This document shows, piece after piece, positions 25,202-33,602 of a DNA stretch of 64,000 nucleotides. Below the pieces are notes generated by a model that was not told the origin of the DNA, did no database searches, and was given only the letters and a program-made list of their open reading frames with translations. A program made the position numbers and the translations under genes. The DNA comes from Actinomadura nitritigenes. GTDB lineage: Bacteria; Actinomycetota; Actinomycetes; Streptosporangiales; Streptosporangiaceae. The first letter of the stretch is position 1. Every line of letters begins with the position of its first letter. The stretch lies in contig NZ_JAGEOK010000015.1 of the NCBI RefSeq assembly GCF_017573545.1, positions 204,104 to 268,103 of the forward strand. The letters are read 5' to 3'.

Positions 25202-26635
25202 ATGACCGCGATCGTCTCGACGCTGCTGTCCTCCGTCCTTCTGCTGTTCGGCACCGGGCTGCACCCGGTCGCCTGGCTCACCTGGTTCGGCCCGCTGCCC
25301 GTCCTGTGGCTCGCGCCCCGGACCGGCGGGCGGGCCGCGTTCGCCGCCGCGTCCCTCGCCTGGCTCGCCGGGCAGAGCCGGATGTGGCCCTACTACCTCG
25401 GCACCCTGGAGATGCCGCCGCCCGTGGCTGCCGGCATCATCGCCGGCACCGCGCTGGCGTTCGGCCTGCTCGCGCTGGCGTTCCGGCGGCTGCTGCTGCG
25501 CGGGCTCCCGCTCATCGCGGCGCTGACCGTCCCGGCGGGCTGGGCGGCGCTGGAGTACGCGCTGTCGGTGGCCGCCCCGCACGGCGCGTGGCTGAGCCTG
25601 GCCTACACGCAGGCGGACGTCCCGCCGGTCGTGCAGACCGCGTCGCTGACCGGCCCGTGGGGGATCACGTTCCTCGTCATGGGCGTGCCCGCGGCCGTCG
25701 CGGCGGCCGCCGCACCCGGCACCGCGCGGCGGTGGCGGGTGCTGCTCGCCGGCGCGCTCGTCCTCGCCCTCCCGCTGGCCTACGGCGGCTGGCGGCTCCG
25801 GCAGCCGCACGACCCCTCGCGGGCGACCGTCACGCTGCTCGGCACCGACCGCCCCGACGACACGGTCGACCTCGCCGCGCCGCAGGGGCGCGACCTGCTG
25901 CGCCGCTACCTCGCCGCGATCCGCGCGACGGCGCCCGCCGGCACGGTCGTCCTGCCGGAGAAGACCTTCGCCGCGAACGAGACGACCCTGCCCGCGCTCA
26001 CCGGGCCGCTGGCGCGGCTCGCCGCCGAACGCCACGAGGACATCGTCGTCGGGCTGGTCCTGACGACCGCGGGGACCGCGCGCAACGTCGCGCTCGGGAT
26101 CCGCGCGGACGGCGGCGCGCCCGTCCGCTACGCCAAGCACCACCTGATCCCCGGGCTCGAAGACGGCCTGGCGCCGGGATCGGAGTTCGCGTTCCTGCCC
26201 TCCGGCCGCGGCCTCGCCATCTGCAAGGACCTGGACTTCCCGGGCCTCGTCCGGGGCTACCGGGCCCGCGGCGCGACGGTGCTGTACGCCCCCGCATGGG
26301 ACTTCACCGGCGACGGCCGGCTGCACGGGCGGATGGCGCTCGTCCGCGGCGTCGAGAGCGGGCTGACCGTCGCGCGGGCGGCGCGGGCGGGGACGCTCCT
26401 GGTCAGCGACCCCTACGGCCGGGTCCTCGCGGAGCGCGCCACCGGCGGAGCCGGGTTCGCCTCCGTCACCGCGACGCTCCCCGCGGGCGGCGTCCGGACC
26501 GTCTACTCCCGGTTCGGCGACTGGTTCGCCTGGCTCTGCGTGCTGCTCGTCGCCGGGGCGTCCGGGACGAGCCTGATATATCGCAGGTGCGCGGCGGACG
26601 CGGCGAGGGCGACCGCCGACCCGATGACGGCGTAG
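25202..26635 (+). CDS. lnt: apolipoprotein N-acyltransferase-like protein
   Basis: The 477-residue protein has six to seven membrane helices, then a nitrilase-fold domain with the catalytic triad in family order: Glu253 (LPEKTF), Lys312 (AKHHLIPG) and Cys341 (ICKDLDF), then a final C-terminal helix (DWFAWLCVLLVAGASG). Lnt adds the third acyl chain to lipoproteins. A short divergent copy beside a two-component system may have another acyl target. ATG lies 6 nt after GACGCT (25190-25195), suggesting a leaderless transcript. Its last 133 bp overlap the convergent permease gene. Confidence 0.88.
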   Translation: MTAIVSTLLSSVLLLFGTGLHPVAWLTWFGPLPVLWLAPRTGGRAAFAAASLAWLAGQSRMWPYYLGTLEMPPPVAAGIIAGTALAFGLLALAFRRLLLRGLPLIAALTVPAGWAALEYALSVAAPHGAWLSLAYTQADVPPVVQTASLTGPWGITFLVMGVPAAVAAAAAPGTARRWRVLLAGALVLALPLAYGGWRLRQPHDPSRATVTLLGTDRPDDTVDLAAPQGRDLLRRYLAAIRATAPAGTVVLPEKTFAANETTLPALTGPLARLAAERHEDIVVGLVLTTAGTARNVALGIRADGGAPVRYAKHHLIPGLEDGLAPGSEFAFLPSGRGLAICKDLDFPGLVRGYRARGATVLYAPAWDFTGDGRLHGRMALVRGVESGLTVARAARAGTLLVSDPYGRVLAERATGGAGFASVTATLPAGGVRTVYSRFGDWFAWLCVLLVAGASGTSLIYRRCAADAARATADPMTA

Positions 26636-27612
26636 CCCGCCAGCACGCCGAGGGCCTGCGCCGTCGCGTGGCCGGAGAAGTAGACGGTGTTGCGGACGGC
26701 GGTGGTCCCGGCGCCCGTCGGCAGCCAGTCCCCGATGGCCCGCCAGAACGTCGGCAGCAGGGTCATCGGGTAGGCGCCGCCCGCGCTCGGGTTGCCGAAG
26801 ACGACGAACACGAGGATCGCCAGCCCGACGCCGAGCAGCCCGAGCAGGATCTGGAACGCGACGGTCGTCGCGGCGGCGGCCATGACGACCAGCGCGCCGA
26901 TGCCCCACAGCGCCCAGAAGTGCCCGTTCAGGGCGCCGAGGACCGGCCCGGCGATGATCGCGCCGCCGAGCCCGGACACGATCGCGTACAGCGCGAGCGC
27001 GCCCAGCCGGATGACCGTGCGGCGCAGGTTCGCCGGGCGCGCGCCGCCGGCCACGCCGAGGATCGCCGCCGCCAGGTAGCCGCCCACGATCCAGCCGATG
27101 ACCAGGTAGAACGACGACAGGCCGCGGCCGTCCCCGGGGGCCGGCGGGCGGATGTCGACGGTCCGCACCCGCCGGTGCCGGGACTGCTCGATCCCGGCCG
27201 CGATCTGCTGGGTGGTGCTGGAGACGGCGGGGCCGCTCGCGGACGCCACGAGCAGCGTGTCGGTGCCGCCGCGCGGGTCGACGACGATCGCGGCGTCGAC
27301 CGTCCGGTCCAGGATCAGCTCACGGGCCCGCTGCCCGCTCGGCGCGGTGCGGGCCTCGAGCGGGTCGCCCTTCAGCGCGTTCAGCTGCGCGGCGACCTGC
27401 CCCGCCGCCGGCCCGGGCGCGACGACCGCGACGGGGATCCGGTGCGGTGTCGGCGAGTGGAACGCGCCGATGTAGGACAGGATGAACGCCAGCTGCAGGA
27501 TCAGCACGCCCACGACGAGGCTGAACGAGCGCAGCGTCACGGCGTCGCGCAGCTCCGCGGCGAAGCCGCGGACGGGCGCGGCCCCGTTCCGGCCGGTCGC
27601 GGGTGTGCCCAT
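26503..27612 (-). CDS. ABC-2/DUF3533-type membrane protein
   Basis: The 369-residue protein has one membrane helix near residues 30 to 52, an extracytoplasmic stretch of about 100 residues and five to six helices in the C-terminal half, the plan of YhgE/Pip-like ABC-2 permeases (DUF3533). No ATPase is adjacent. Such proteins are poorly understood; some serve as phage receptors or secretion factors. Its C-terminal 44 codons are antisense to the Lnt-like gene. The hydrophilic serine/glutamine tail (TSSTQSQANQSPNRE) lies in that overlap, so the two genes are not both under strong constraint there. Confidence 0.8.
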   Translation of the reverse strand: MGTPATGRNGAAPVRGFAAELRDAVTLRSFSLVVGVLILQLAFILSYIGAFHSPTPHRIPVAVVAPGPAAGQVAAQLNALKGDPLEARTAPSGQRARELILDRTVDAAIVVDPRGGTDTLLVASASGPAVSSTTQQIAAGIEQSRHRRVRTVDIRPPAPGDGRGLSSFYLVIGWIVGGYLAAAILGVAGGARPANLRRTVIRLGALALYAIVSGLGGAIIAGPVLGALNGHFWALWGIGALVVMAAAATTVAFQILLGLLGVGLAILVFVVFGNPSAGGAYPMTLLPTFWRAIGDWLPTGAGTTAVRNTVYFSGHATAQALGVLAGYAVIGSAVALAASAAHLRYIRLVPDAPATSSTQSQANQSPNRE

Positions 27613-27639
27613 GCCGGACAGGTACCCGCTCAGCAGCCG

Positions 27640-28083
27640 CTACTCCAAGGGGAAGCGCAGCACCCAGCGCCGCTGCCAGGGCGTCTCGACCGCTTTGCGG
27701 TGATAGTTCTCTCTCGTCCATGCGACGGCGCGGTCCGCCGGCACCCCGGACAGCACGGCCAGGCAGGCCATGACGGTGCCGGTGCGGCCGACGCCGCCGC
27801 CGCAGGCGACCTCGACCCGCTCGCCGGCGGTGGCCCGCGCGTGCAGGTCCCGGATCAGCGCGACGGCCCCCTCCCGGTCGCGGGGCAGCAGGAAGTCCGG
27901 CCAGTCGACCCACGCGTGCGGCCAGGCCAGCGCGGCGTCGTGGCGGCCGCGGGGGCGGTCCGAGCCGAGGTACAGGCCGTAGTCGGGCGCGGCGCCGCCC
28001 GGCGCGGGCCGGCGCAGCCCCCGGCCCCTGACGAGCAGGCCGCCCGGCAGTTCGGTCGCGTCTTCGAGGCGTGTGCTCACCAT
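27640..28083 (-). CDS. small protein tyrosine/dual-specificity phosphatase
   Basis: The 147-residue protein carries the phosphatase P-loop CGGGVGRTG (CX5R), preceded by VEVA and followed by the helix TVMACLAVLSG, and an upstream WVDWPDF general-acid loop. I start at ATG 28083, which lies 6 nt after CAGGAT, a leaderless arrangement; the longer frame to 28206 covers tandem dyads. It is a single-domain cytoplasmic phosphatase whose target is unknown. It is divergent from the DinB-fold protein gene. Confidence 0.82.
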   Translation of the reverse strand: MVSTRLEDATELPGGLLVRGRGLRRPAPGGAAPDYGLYLGSDRPRGRHDAALAWPHAWVDWPDFLLPRDREGAVALIRDLHARATAGERVEVACGGGVGRTGTVMACLAVLSGVPADRAVAWTRENYHRKAVETPWQRRWVLRFPLE

Positions 28084-28124
28084 CGCCCCATCCTGGCGCG
28101 GCCCCGCCGCCCCGCGCCCCGTCC

Positions 28125-28159
28125 TCCGCTCACAGCGGACGCCCTCCGCTCTCAGCGGA
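28125..28159. repeat. two tandem dyads TCCGCT-N3-AGCGGA, 20 bp apart
   Basis: TCCGCT-CAC-AGCGGA (28125-28139) and TCCGCT-CTC-AGCGGA (28145-28159) are near-identical 20-bp units, so both centres lie on one helix face. A third half-like AGCGGACG follows at 28171. They lie between the divergent phosphatase and DinB-fold genes and look like a cooperative operator. Confidence 0.55.
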
Positions 28160-28238
28160 CGCCCTTGCCGAGCGGACGCTCCCGGGTTCGGCGGGCGCCC
28201 CCGCATCGAACGGACGCGCGCGGGGTAGCGTCGGGGAA

Positions 28239-28748
28239 ATGACCAGTGCGCAACTGCTCGCCGACGCCTTCGACCGCATCCAGGAGGTCGTCCGGGAAGC
28301 CGTGGACGGCCTCACCCCGGACCAGCTCGTCCTCCGCCCCGACGCCGAGGCCAACACGATCGCCTGGCTCGTCTGGCACCTCACCCGCGTCCAGGACGAC
28401 CACGTCGCCGACGCCGCCGGCACCGAGCAGGTCTGGACGTCCGGCGGCTGGGCGGACCGTTTCGCGCTGCCGCTCGCGACGGCCGAGACCGGCTACGGCC
28501 ACGACCCCGGGCAGGTCGCGTCCGTCCGCGTCGACTCGGCGGACCTGCTCACCGGCTACCACGACGCGGTGCACGACCGGACCGTCGAGTACGTCGGCAC
28601 GCTGACCGACAAGGACCTCGACCGGATCGTCGACACGGCCTGGGACCCGCCCGTGACGCTCGCGGTGCGGCTGATCAGCGTGATCTCCGACGACCTCCAG
28701 CACGCCGGGCAGGCCGCCTACGTCCGGGGCCTGATCGAGCGGGCCTGA
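28239..28748 (+). CDS. DinB-fold (DUF664-like) protein
   Basis: The 169-residue protein has the four-helix DinB/YfiT fold of putative metal-dependent, thiol-dependent transferases. Likely metal-ligand histidines are in IAWLVWHLTRVQDDH and DDLQHAGQAAYV. In actinomycetes this superfamily uses mycothiol in several members. ATG follows TAGCGT by 7 nt (28226-28231), suggesting a leaderless transcript. It is unrelated to the DinB polymerase at 3451 despite the fold name. Confidence 0.85.
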   Translation: MTSAQLLADAFDRIQEVVREAVDGLTPDQLVLRPDAEANTIAWLVWHLTRVQDDHVADAAGTEQVWTSGGWADRFALPLATAETGYGHDPGQVASVRVDSADLLTGYHDAVHDRTVEYVGTLTDKDLDRIVDTAWDPPVTLAVRLISVISDDLQHAGQAAYVRGLIERA

Positions 28749-28757
28749 AACGCGCGA

Positions 28758-28785
28758 GCGGCGCCCCCCGAGCGGGGGGCGCCGC
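28758..28785. terminator. bidirectional terminator, 12-bp stem
   Basis: GCGGCGCCCCCC and GGGGGGCGCCGC close a GAGC tetraloop, 10 bp after the DinB-fold gene and 23 bp before the end of the convergent transpeptidase gene. Confidence 0.8.
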
Positions 28786-28807
28786 CACGACGCGTCTCGG
28801 CGCGCCG

Positions 28808-30037
28808 TCAGCCGGTGGTGACGGTGCGGTCCAGAGCGCTGCCCTTCACCCACTTCTTCCAGGACATCTGGTAGAAGCCCCAGCCGTTGTCCGGCTCCAG
28901 CTTGCGGCTGGTACCGGTGATGATCACCGGGTCGCCGCGGTAGGAGAAGTTGTAGAACCAGCGGGCGGCGGCGGGCGGGGAGTTGACGCAGCCGTGGCTG
29001 ACGTTCTGGTGGCCCTGCGCCCACACCGTCGAGGCCATCGAGTGGATGTACTCGCCGCTGTTGGAGATCCGCACCGCGAACGGGATGACCTCCTTGTAGC
29101 CGCCCGGCTCGTCCGGCTTCACGCCCATCCACTCCGACGTCATGATCGCCGGATTCTCCTTGCCCATGGTCAGGTGGATGCCGCTGGTGGTGGCGTAGGT
29201 GTCCACGCCGTTGACCACGCGGCCGCCCCGGCCGGCGCTGATCGGCCAGCTCTTGACCTTCCTGCCGTTCTTGGTGACGGTCAGGTGGTGGGTCTTGGTG
29301 CTCGCCTTGATGATGTGCGCGTCACCGATGGTGAACTTGCGGCTGAAGTCCGTCATCCCGTAGGTCTTCTTGCCCGACTTCACGCCCGCCAGCTTGGCGG
29401 TGAAGGTCACCTTCTGGTTGGGCTGCCAGTAGTGCCCGTTCTCCGTCCGGAAGATCACCTGGGTGTCGCCGACCCAGCGCCAGGCGCCGGTGGCGGGCTT
29501 GGTCGAGGTGACCTCCAGGGCCTGCTCGACGGCCTTCTTGTCGCCGACCGCGCGGTCGAAGGTGACGATGATCGGCATCCCGACGCCGACCTTCTCCCCC
29601 TTGGTCGGCGAGACGTCGGCGATGCCCAGCTCGTTGGCCGCCTTCAGCGTCGTGAAGGTGGAGTTCACGGTGGCCGACTTGCCCTTGGGGCTGACGGCGA
29701 CCGCGGAGACCTGGTACTGCGAGCCGGGGCGCAGCGTGCGCGACTTCCAGCTCTTCTTGTCGGCCGCCATCGCGCCGTCCACCGGCTTGCCCTTGCGGGT
29801 GACGGTGACCTGCTGCAGCGTGCCGCCCGCCGCCGTGACGGTGACTCCGGCCTCCGGCGCCGCCTTCCCGTTCCCGTTGCCCGGGCTGATCGTCACCTGC
29901 GGAGCGGCGGCGTCCCCCTGCTCGCCGACCGGAACGCCGTGCTCCTTCTCGCCGCCCGAGCAGGCGGTCGTGAGGAGCAGCACGGCCCCCGCCATCCCCG
30001 CACCGGCCCGGACACCCGCGGACATCCTCCGCTGCAC
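28808..30037 (-). CDS. L,D-transpeptidase lipoprotein (copy 1)
   Basis: The 409-residue protein cross-links peptidoglycan 3-3 style outside the membrane. It has a lipoprotein signal with Cys26 (LLTTAC), two immunoglobulin-like domains (about 45 to 240) and a YkuD catalytic domain with HSMASTVWAQ, SHGCVN and a C-terminal tail rich in Trp. GTG 30037 has GGAGG about 7 nt upstream; the later ATG sits right on another GGAGG with no spacing. A paralogue is encoded 215 bp upstream in the same direction. Confidence 0.95.
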   Translation of the reverse strand: MQRRMSAGVRAGAGMAGAVLLLTTACSGGEKEHGVPVGEQGDAAAPQVTISPGNGNGKAAPEAGVTVTAAGGTLQQVTVTRKGKPVDGAMAADKKSWKSRTLRPGSQYQVSAVAVSPKGKSATVNSTFTTLKAANELGIADVSPTKGEKVGVGMPIIVTFDRAVGDKKAVEQALEVTSTKPATGAWRWVGDTQVIFRTENGHYWQPNQKVTFTAKLAGVKSGKKTYGMTDFSRKFTIGDAHIIKASTKTHHLTVTKNGRKVKSWPISAGRGGRVVNGVDTYATTSGIHLTMGKENPAIMTSEWMGVKPDEPGGYKEVIPFAVRISNSGEYIHSMASTVWAQGHQNVSHGCVNSPPAAARWFYNFSYRGDPVIITGTSRKLEPDNGWGFYQMSWKKWVKGSALDRTVTTG

Positions 30038-30203
30038 CTCAAACCTCCAGAACCCCGCCGTCTACCACAGCGACATTAGCGACAAAATTGGGCGACGATG
30101 CCATGACCCGGGGTTTTGACGGCAGTCCGAGATCAAAGCGTTGCAAGCGGACACGGTCCGTAGTACCTGCCGGGCATCGCCCGGCCCGGAACCGCGATCG
30201 GGC

Positions 30204-30257
30204 GGGAAAGCGCGGTCGGCGGGGAAAGCGCGGTCCGCCGGGAAAGCGCGGTCATCC
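30204..30257. repeat. 18-bp minisatellite, three units
   Basis: Three head-to-tail 18-bp units start with GGGAAAGCGCGGTC at 30204, 30222 and 30240. The first 14 bases are identical in all three; the last four vary. The third unit contains the stop codon of transpeptidase copy 2, so the array begins exactly at that gene's end and fills the gap towards copy 1. Confidence 0.85.
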
Positions 30258-31424
30258 AAGGGCGCTGCCCTCCTTCCACTTGGCGAAGGGCAGCTGCCAG
30301 AAACTCCAGCCGTTGTCCCATTCGACCTCGCGGTTGGAGCCGGTGAGCTCGAGCACGTCACCGCGCTGGGCGATGCCGTAGAACCAGGCGGCGTCGGACG
30401 GGCTGACGTTCAGGCAGCCGTGGCTGACGTTCGCCGATCCCTGCGACCCCACCGACCAGGGCGCCGAGTGGACGTACTCGCCGCTGTCGGAGAAGCGCAC
30501 CGCGTAGTCGACCACCTCCTGGTAGTAGCCCGGGTCGCCCGGCTGCCGGCCGGGCGAGGTCATCGTGACGGGGTTGCCCTTGTCCATCAGCAGGTGGACG
30601 CCGCTGGTGGTGGTGAACTCCCGCGTCTCCCCGTTGCCCGCGCTGAACGGGACGGTCCGCAGCTTCCGGCCGTCCCGCGTGACCGTCATGTGGTGGCCGC
30701 CGATGTCGCCGGTGGTGACCTGCGCGGCGCCGATGGTGATCGTCTCGGCGACGTCGGCGGCCCCGTACACGCCGCCCCCGGCGTTCACGCCCGCGAGGTC
30801 CGCCCGGAACCGGACGGTCTGGTGCGGCTGCCAGTACGTCTTCGTCCGGTAGACGACCTGGTCGGACCCGATCCAGCGCCAGGCGCCCTCGACCGGCTTG
30901 TCCGGGGTGACGTGCAGGGCCTTCTCCACCGCGGCCTTGTCGGCCACCGGGCGGTCGAACCGCAGCATGATCGGCATGCCGACGCCGACCTTCTCCCCGG
31001 CCAGGTTCGGCGTGACGTCGGTGATCGACAGCGTCCGGTCCGGGGTCAGCACGGTGAACGCGCTGGTCACGGTGCGGAGCTTCCCTCCGCTCTTGGCCTG
31101 CGCCGTCACGGTGTAGGACGCGCCGGGCGTCATGGTCCGGGTGGAGTGCCACGACTTGCGGTTCCCCGCGAGCTCGCCGGTGACGGCCGAGCCCTTGCCG
31201 CCCTGGACGGCGACCTTCGCCAGCTTGCCGCCGGACGCCTTCACCCGGATCACCGCGTCCGGCGCGACCCGCTGCGTCCCGTTCGCCGGCGTGATCGTCA
31301 CCGTGGTGTCGGACTCGCCCGCCGACAGCACCCCCGTGCCGCCGATGCCGCATCCGGCCGCGAGCAGCGCCACGGCGCCCGCTCCGCCCGCCGCCGCCAG
31401 AGCCGGCCGCCCCTTGATCGCCAC
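30252..31424 (-). CDS. L,D-transpeptidase lipoprotein (copy 2)
   Basis: The 390-residue paralogue of the next gene has the same plan: lipobox LLAAGC, two Ig-like domains, and a YkuD domain with HSAPWSVGSQ and VSHGCLN. I chose GTG 31424, which follows GGGGGAG; the frame extends to 31475 without a ribosome site. It ends at SALG where copy 1 continues with about seven more residues, and the missing tail coincides with the minisatellite. Copies differ in loop lengths, so they may act on different muropeptides. Confidence 0.93.
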   Translation of the reverse strand: MAIKGRPALAAAGGAGAVALLAAGCGIGGTGVLSAGESDTTVTITPANGTQRVAPDAVIRVKASGGKLAKVAVQGGKGSAVTGELAGNRKSWHSTRTMTPGASYTVTAQAKSGGKLRTVTSAFTVLTPDRTLSITDVTPNLAGEKVGVGMPIMLRFDRPVADKAAVEKALHVTPDKPVEGAWRWIGSDQVVYRTKTYWQPHQTVRFRADLAGVNAGGGVYGAADVAETITIGAAQVTTGDIGGHHMTVTRDGRKLRTVPFSAGNGETREFTTTSGVHLLMDKGNPVTMTSPGRQPGDPGYYQEVVDYAVRFSDSGEYVHSAPWSVGSQGSANVSHGCLNVSPSDAAWFYGIAQRGDVLELTGSNREVEWDNGWSFWQLPFAKWKEGSALG

Positions 31425-31567
31425 GAAACTCCCCCAGTCCCAAGACTCACCCTGCTTCGGCGAATGCCTGTGCAAAGAAAGATGGTCCGGGAACCGGAAA
31501 AGTTCGCGCCGGGATCAGAGAATCGCAGCTCAGGACGGTCAGAGCGGCCGGAGCGGCCGGGAGCGGG

Positions 31568-32284
31568 TCAGGCCGCGGGGGCGGGCTCGCGGTTGATGTG
31601 CCGCAGGAGCCGCTTGAAGCCCAGCACCGAGACGCCGACGCCCAGCGCGCCGAGCCCCGCGACGATGCTGGTGCGCAGCCACAGGTAGGTGCCGATCGAC
31701 TCGTTGAACAGCATCCAGAGGCTGAGCGCGACGTTGACGAACAGCACCATCGACCAGAGCAGCGAGATCCGCAGGAAGAACTGGTGCACCTTGTCGTGCC
31801 GGAAGAACGCCTCGGGGATCGGCACCATGTCGCGGGCGAGCTTCATCGCCAGTGGCCGCCCGAGCGGGACGGACGCGAGGAAGGCCATGCTCACCATCAG
31901 CGTGCCGAGCGTCGGCTGCAGGAAGTAGACCACGGCGCTGTGCGTGGCCGCCGCCAGGGCCGCCCGCACGGTCACGCCGACCGCGGCCAGCATCAGCATC
32001 CCGGAGACGGGGTGCCCGCGCAGGTACCGGAAGATGATCCCCCCGTACACCCAGGCGACCGCTGCGGCGAGGGCGCCGTTCAGCCCCAGCAGCGCCAGGG
32101 CGGCGTAGAACACCGCGACGGGCGCCACCACCCCCTCGACGAAGCGCGGCAGCGCGTGCAGGAGCAGCGCCCGGATCCGCGGCAGTTCGAAGTGGTGCCC
32201 GCCGCCCTCGGCGACCACGGCCGCGGCCGTGGCGCCCGAGGGCCCGGCCGCCGAGACGGCCGGCGTCGTCGCTGGTGGGTTCAT
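31568..32284 (-). CDS. VC0807-like integral membrane protein
   Basis: The 238-residue protein has a hydrophilic start of about 45 residues and five to six membrane helices; the sequence resembles the VC0807 family of conserved bacterial membrane proteins of unknown function. Conserved-looking polar residues include RYLRGHPVSG and FFRHDKVHQFF. I start at ATG 32284 with GGGGAG 11 nt upstream; further in-frame ATG codons extend to 32356. The 250 bp behind it, up to the LysR gene end, holds no gene that I can see. Confidence 0.75.
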   Translation of the reverse strand: MNPPATTPAVSAAGPSGATAAAVVAEGGGHHFELPRIRALLLHALPRFVEGVVAPVAVFYAALALLGLNGALAAAVAWVYGGIIFRYLRGHPVSGMLMLAAVGVTVRAALAAATHSAVVYFLQPTLGTLMVSMAFLASVPLGRPLAMKLARDMVPIPEAFFRHDKVHQFFLRISLLWSMVLFVNVALSLWMLFNESIGTYLWLRTSIVAGLGALGVGVSVLGFKRLLRHINREPAPAA

Positions 32285-32534
32285 CGAGTGCTGCGCTCCC
32301 CGATCGGTGTGCATGGACTGATGCATGGCCTGGGACGGCGTCACGATTCGCACCACCGTACGTGATGATCCGTGTGCGTCGTCCCGTTTTGACGAACCTG
32401 GAGGCGTCCGTGTTCAGACCGTCCGCCGGATTGCTCTCTCATCAGCGACTTCCCACCACAGAGCGATCTATTGAGGTGATTTGTCTCTTAATTCGGATTT
32501 GTCCCGCGCTTGGCCGAGCCGCGGCCGGAAGCGG

Positions 32535-33461
32535 TCAGAACTCCGGCGCGGCGGGCTGGGCCTCCCGGGCGGCGGCGTAGATCGCCCGCAGCGTCACCGC
32601 CACCGACGGCCGCCGCACGCTCGCCCGCCGCGTCACCGCGTACACCTCCCTGGCCAGCCTGCATTCGGGGATCCGGCGGACGGCCACGCCCTGGTCGCCG
32701 GCGGCCAGGGCCAACGCGGGCACGGCGGTGATGCCGATCCCCCGCGCCACCAGGCTGAGAATCGTGTGCAGGCCCTCGAACTCCCAGGGGACGGGCCGGG
32801 CGCCCCCCACGGTGTCCAGCAGCCGCTCGACGGCCTGCCGGGACGGCTCGCCAGGGGGCGCCGCCATCCACGCCTCGTTCCGCAGCATCTGCAGCTCCAC
32901 GGGGCGGTCCGGGTCCGACATCGGATGCCCGGCCGGGACGACCAGGACGAGCGGGTCGCGGCGCAGGTGGAAGAACTCCAGCACCGCCGGGGACTGGTCG
33001 GGGACCTTGCCCGTCCAGTCGTCGATCAGCGCGATGTCGACCTCGCCGTTCTGGACCTGGCGGATGCCGTCGCCCGGGCGGGTCTGCCGCAGCACGAAGG
33101 TCAGCCCGGGATGGTCGCCGAGGCTGTGCGCCAGCGCCGGCGCGAAGGCCACGGCGGCGGTCGGGAAGGCCGTGACCACCACCCGGCCCATGGGGGTGTC
33201 GGCCTGCGCGGACAGCTCCGCCTCCGCGGTCTCCACCAGGCTCAGGATCTCCTCGGCGCGCCCGGCGAGCCGCCGTCCGGCGTCGGTCAGCTCCGCGCTG
33301 CGGGCCGTCCGGTCCAGCAGCGGGACGTGCGCCTCCCGTTCCAGGGCGGCGAGCTGCTGGGAGACGGCCGACGGCGTGTAGCCGAGGGCGGCGGCGGTCG
33401 CGGCGATGCTCCCGCGGCGGGCGAATTCGGCGAGCAGCCGCAGGCGGCGCAGTTCCAGCAT
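32535..33461 (-). CDS. LysR family regulator
   Basis: The 308-residue protein has the LysR helix-turn-helix (SIAATAAALGYTPSAVSQQLAALE) and a periplasmic-binding-like effector domain. It is divergent from the aminotransferase gene (141 bp), the classic arrangement for a LysR activator and its target. The ATG is 6 nt after TAAGCT (33468-33473 on the minus strand), so its own transcript is probably leaderless. An amino acid effector is likely from the neighbour. Confidence 0.93.
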   Translation of the reverse strand: MLELRRLRLLAEFARRGSIAATAAALGYTPSAVSQQLAALEREAHVPLLDRTARSAELTDAGRRLAGRAEEILSLVETAEAELSAQADTPMGRVVVTAFPTAAVAFAPALAHSLGDHPGLTFVLRQTRPGDGIRQVQNGEVDIALIDDWTGKVPDQSPAVLEFFHLRRDPLVLVVPAGHPMSDPDRPVELQMLRNEAWMAAPPGEPSRQAVERLLDTVGGARPVPWEFEGLHTILSLVARGIGITAVPALALAAGDQGVAVRRIPECRLAREVYAVTRRASVRRPSVAVTLRAIYAAAREAQPAAPEF

Positions 33462-33504
33462 CAGCTCAGCTTACGGTCACCATCGCCGAGACTCGCTTGT
33501 GATG

Positions 33505-33525
33505 ATGCTGAATGCGGGAAAGCAT
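33505..33525. promoter_or_regulatory. LysR box ATGCT-N11-AGCAT
   Basis: A dyad with the T-N11-A core typical of LysR recognition sites lies between the LysR gene and the aminotransferase, 77 bp before the latter's start. Confidence 0.55.
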
Positions 33526-33602
33526 GAAGCGAGCCCCGGCCGGGTCACTCAGGGGGATCTTTCCGACACCCACCGTTATTTCGCCATGCCTTTGGAGCGT
33601 CG

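Noticed and set aside
30204..30257. Repeat array considered as a CRISPR fragment
   Set aside because: Units are head-to-tail 18-mers without spacers and there are no cas genes; it is a minisatellite.
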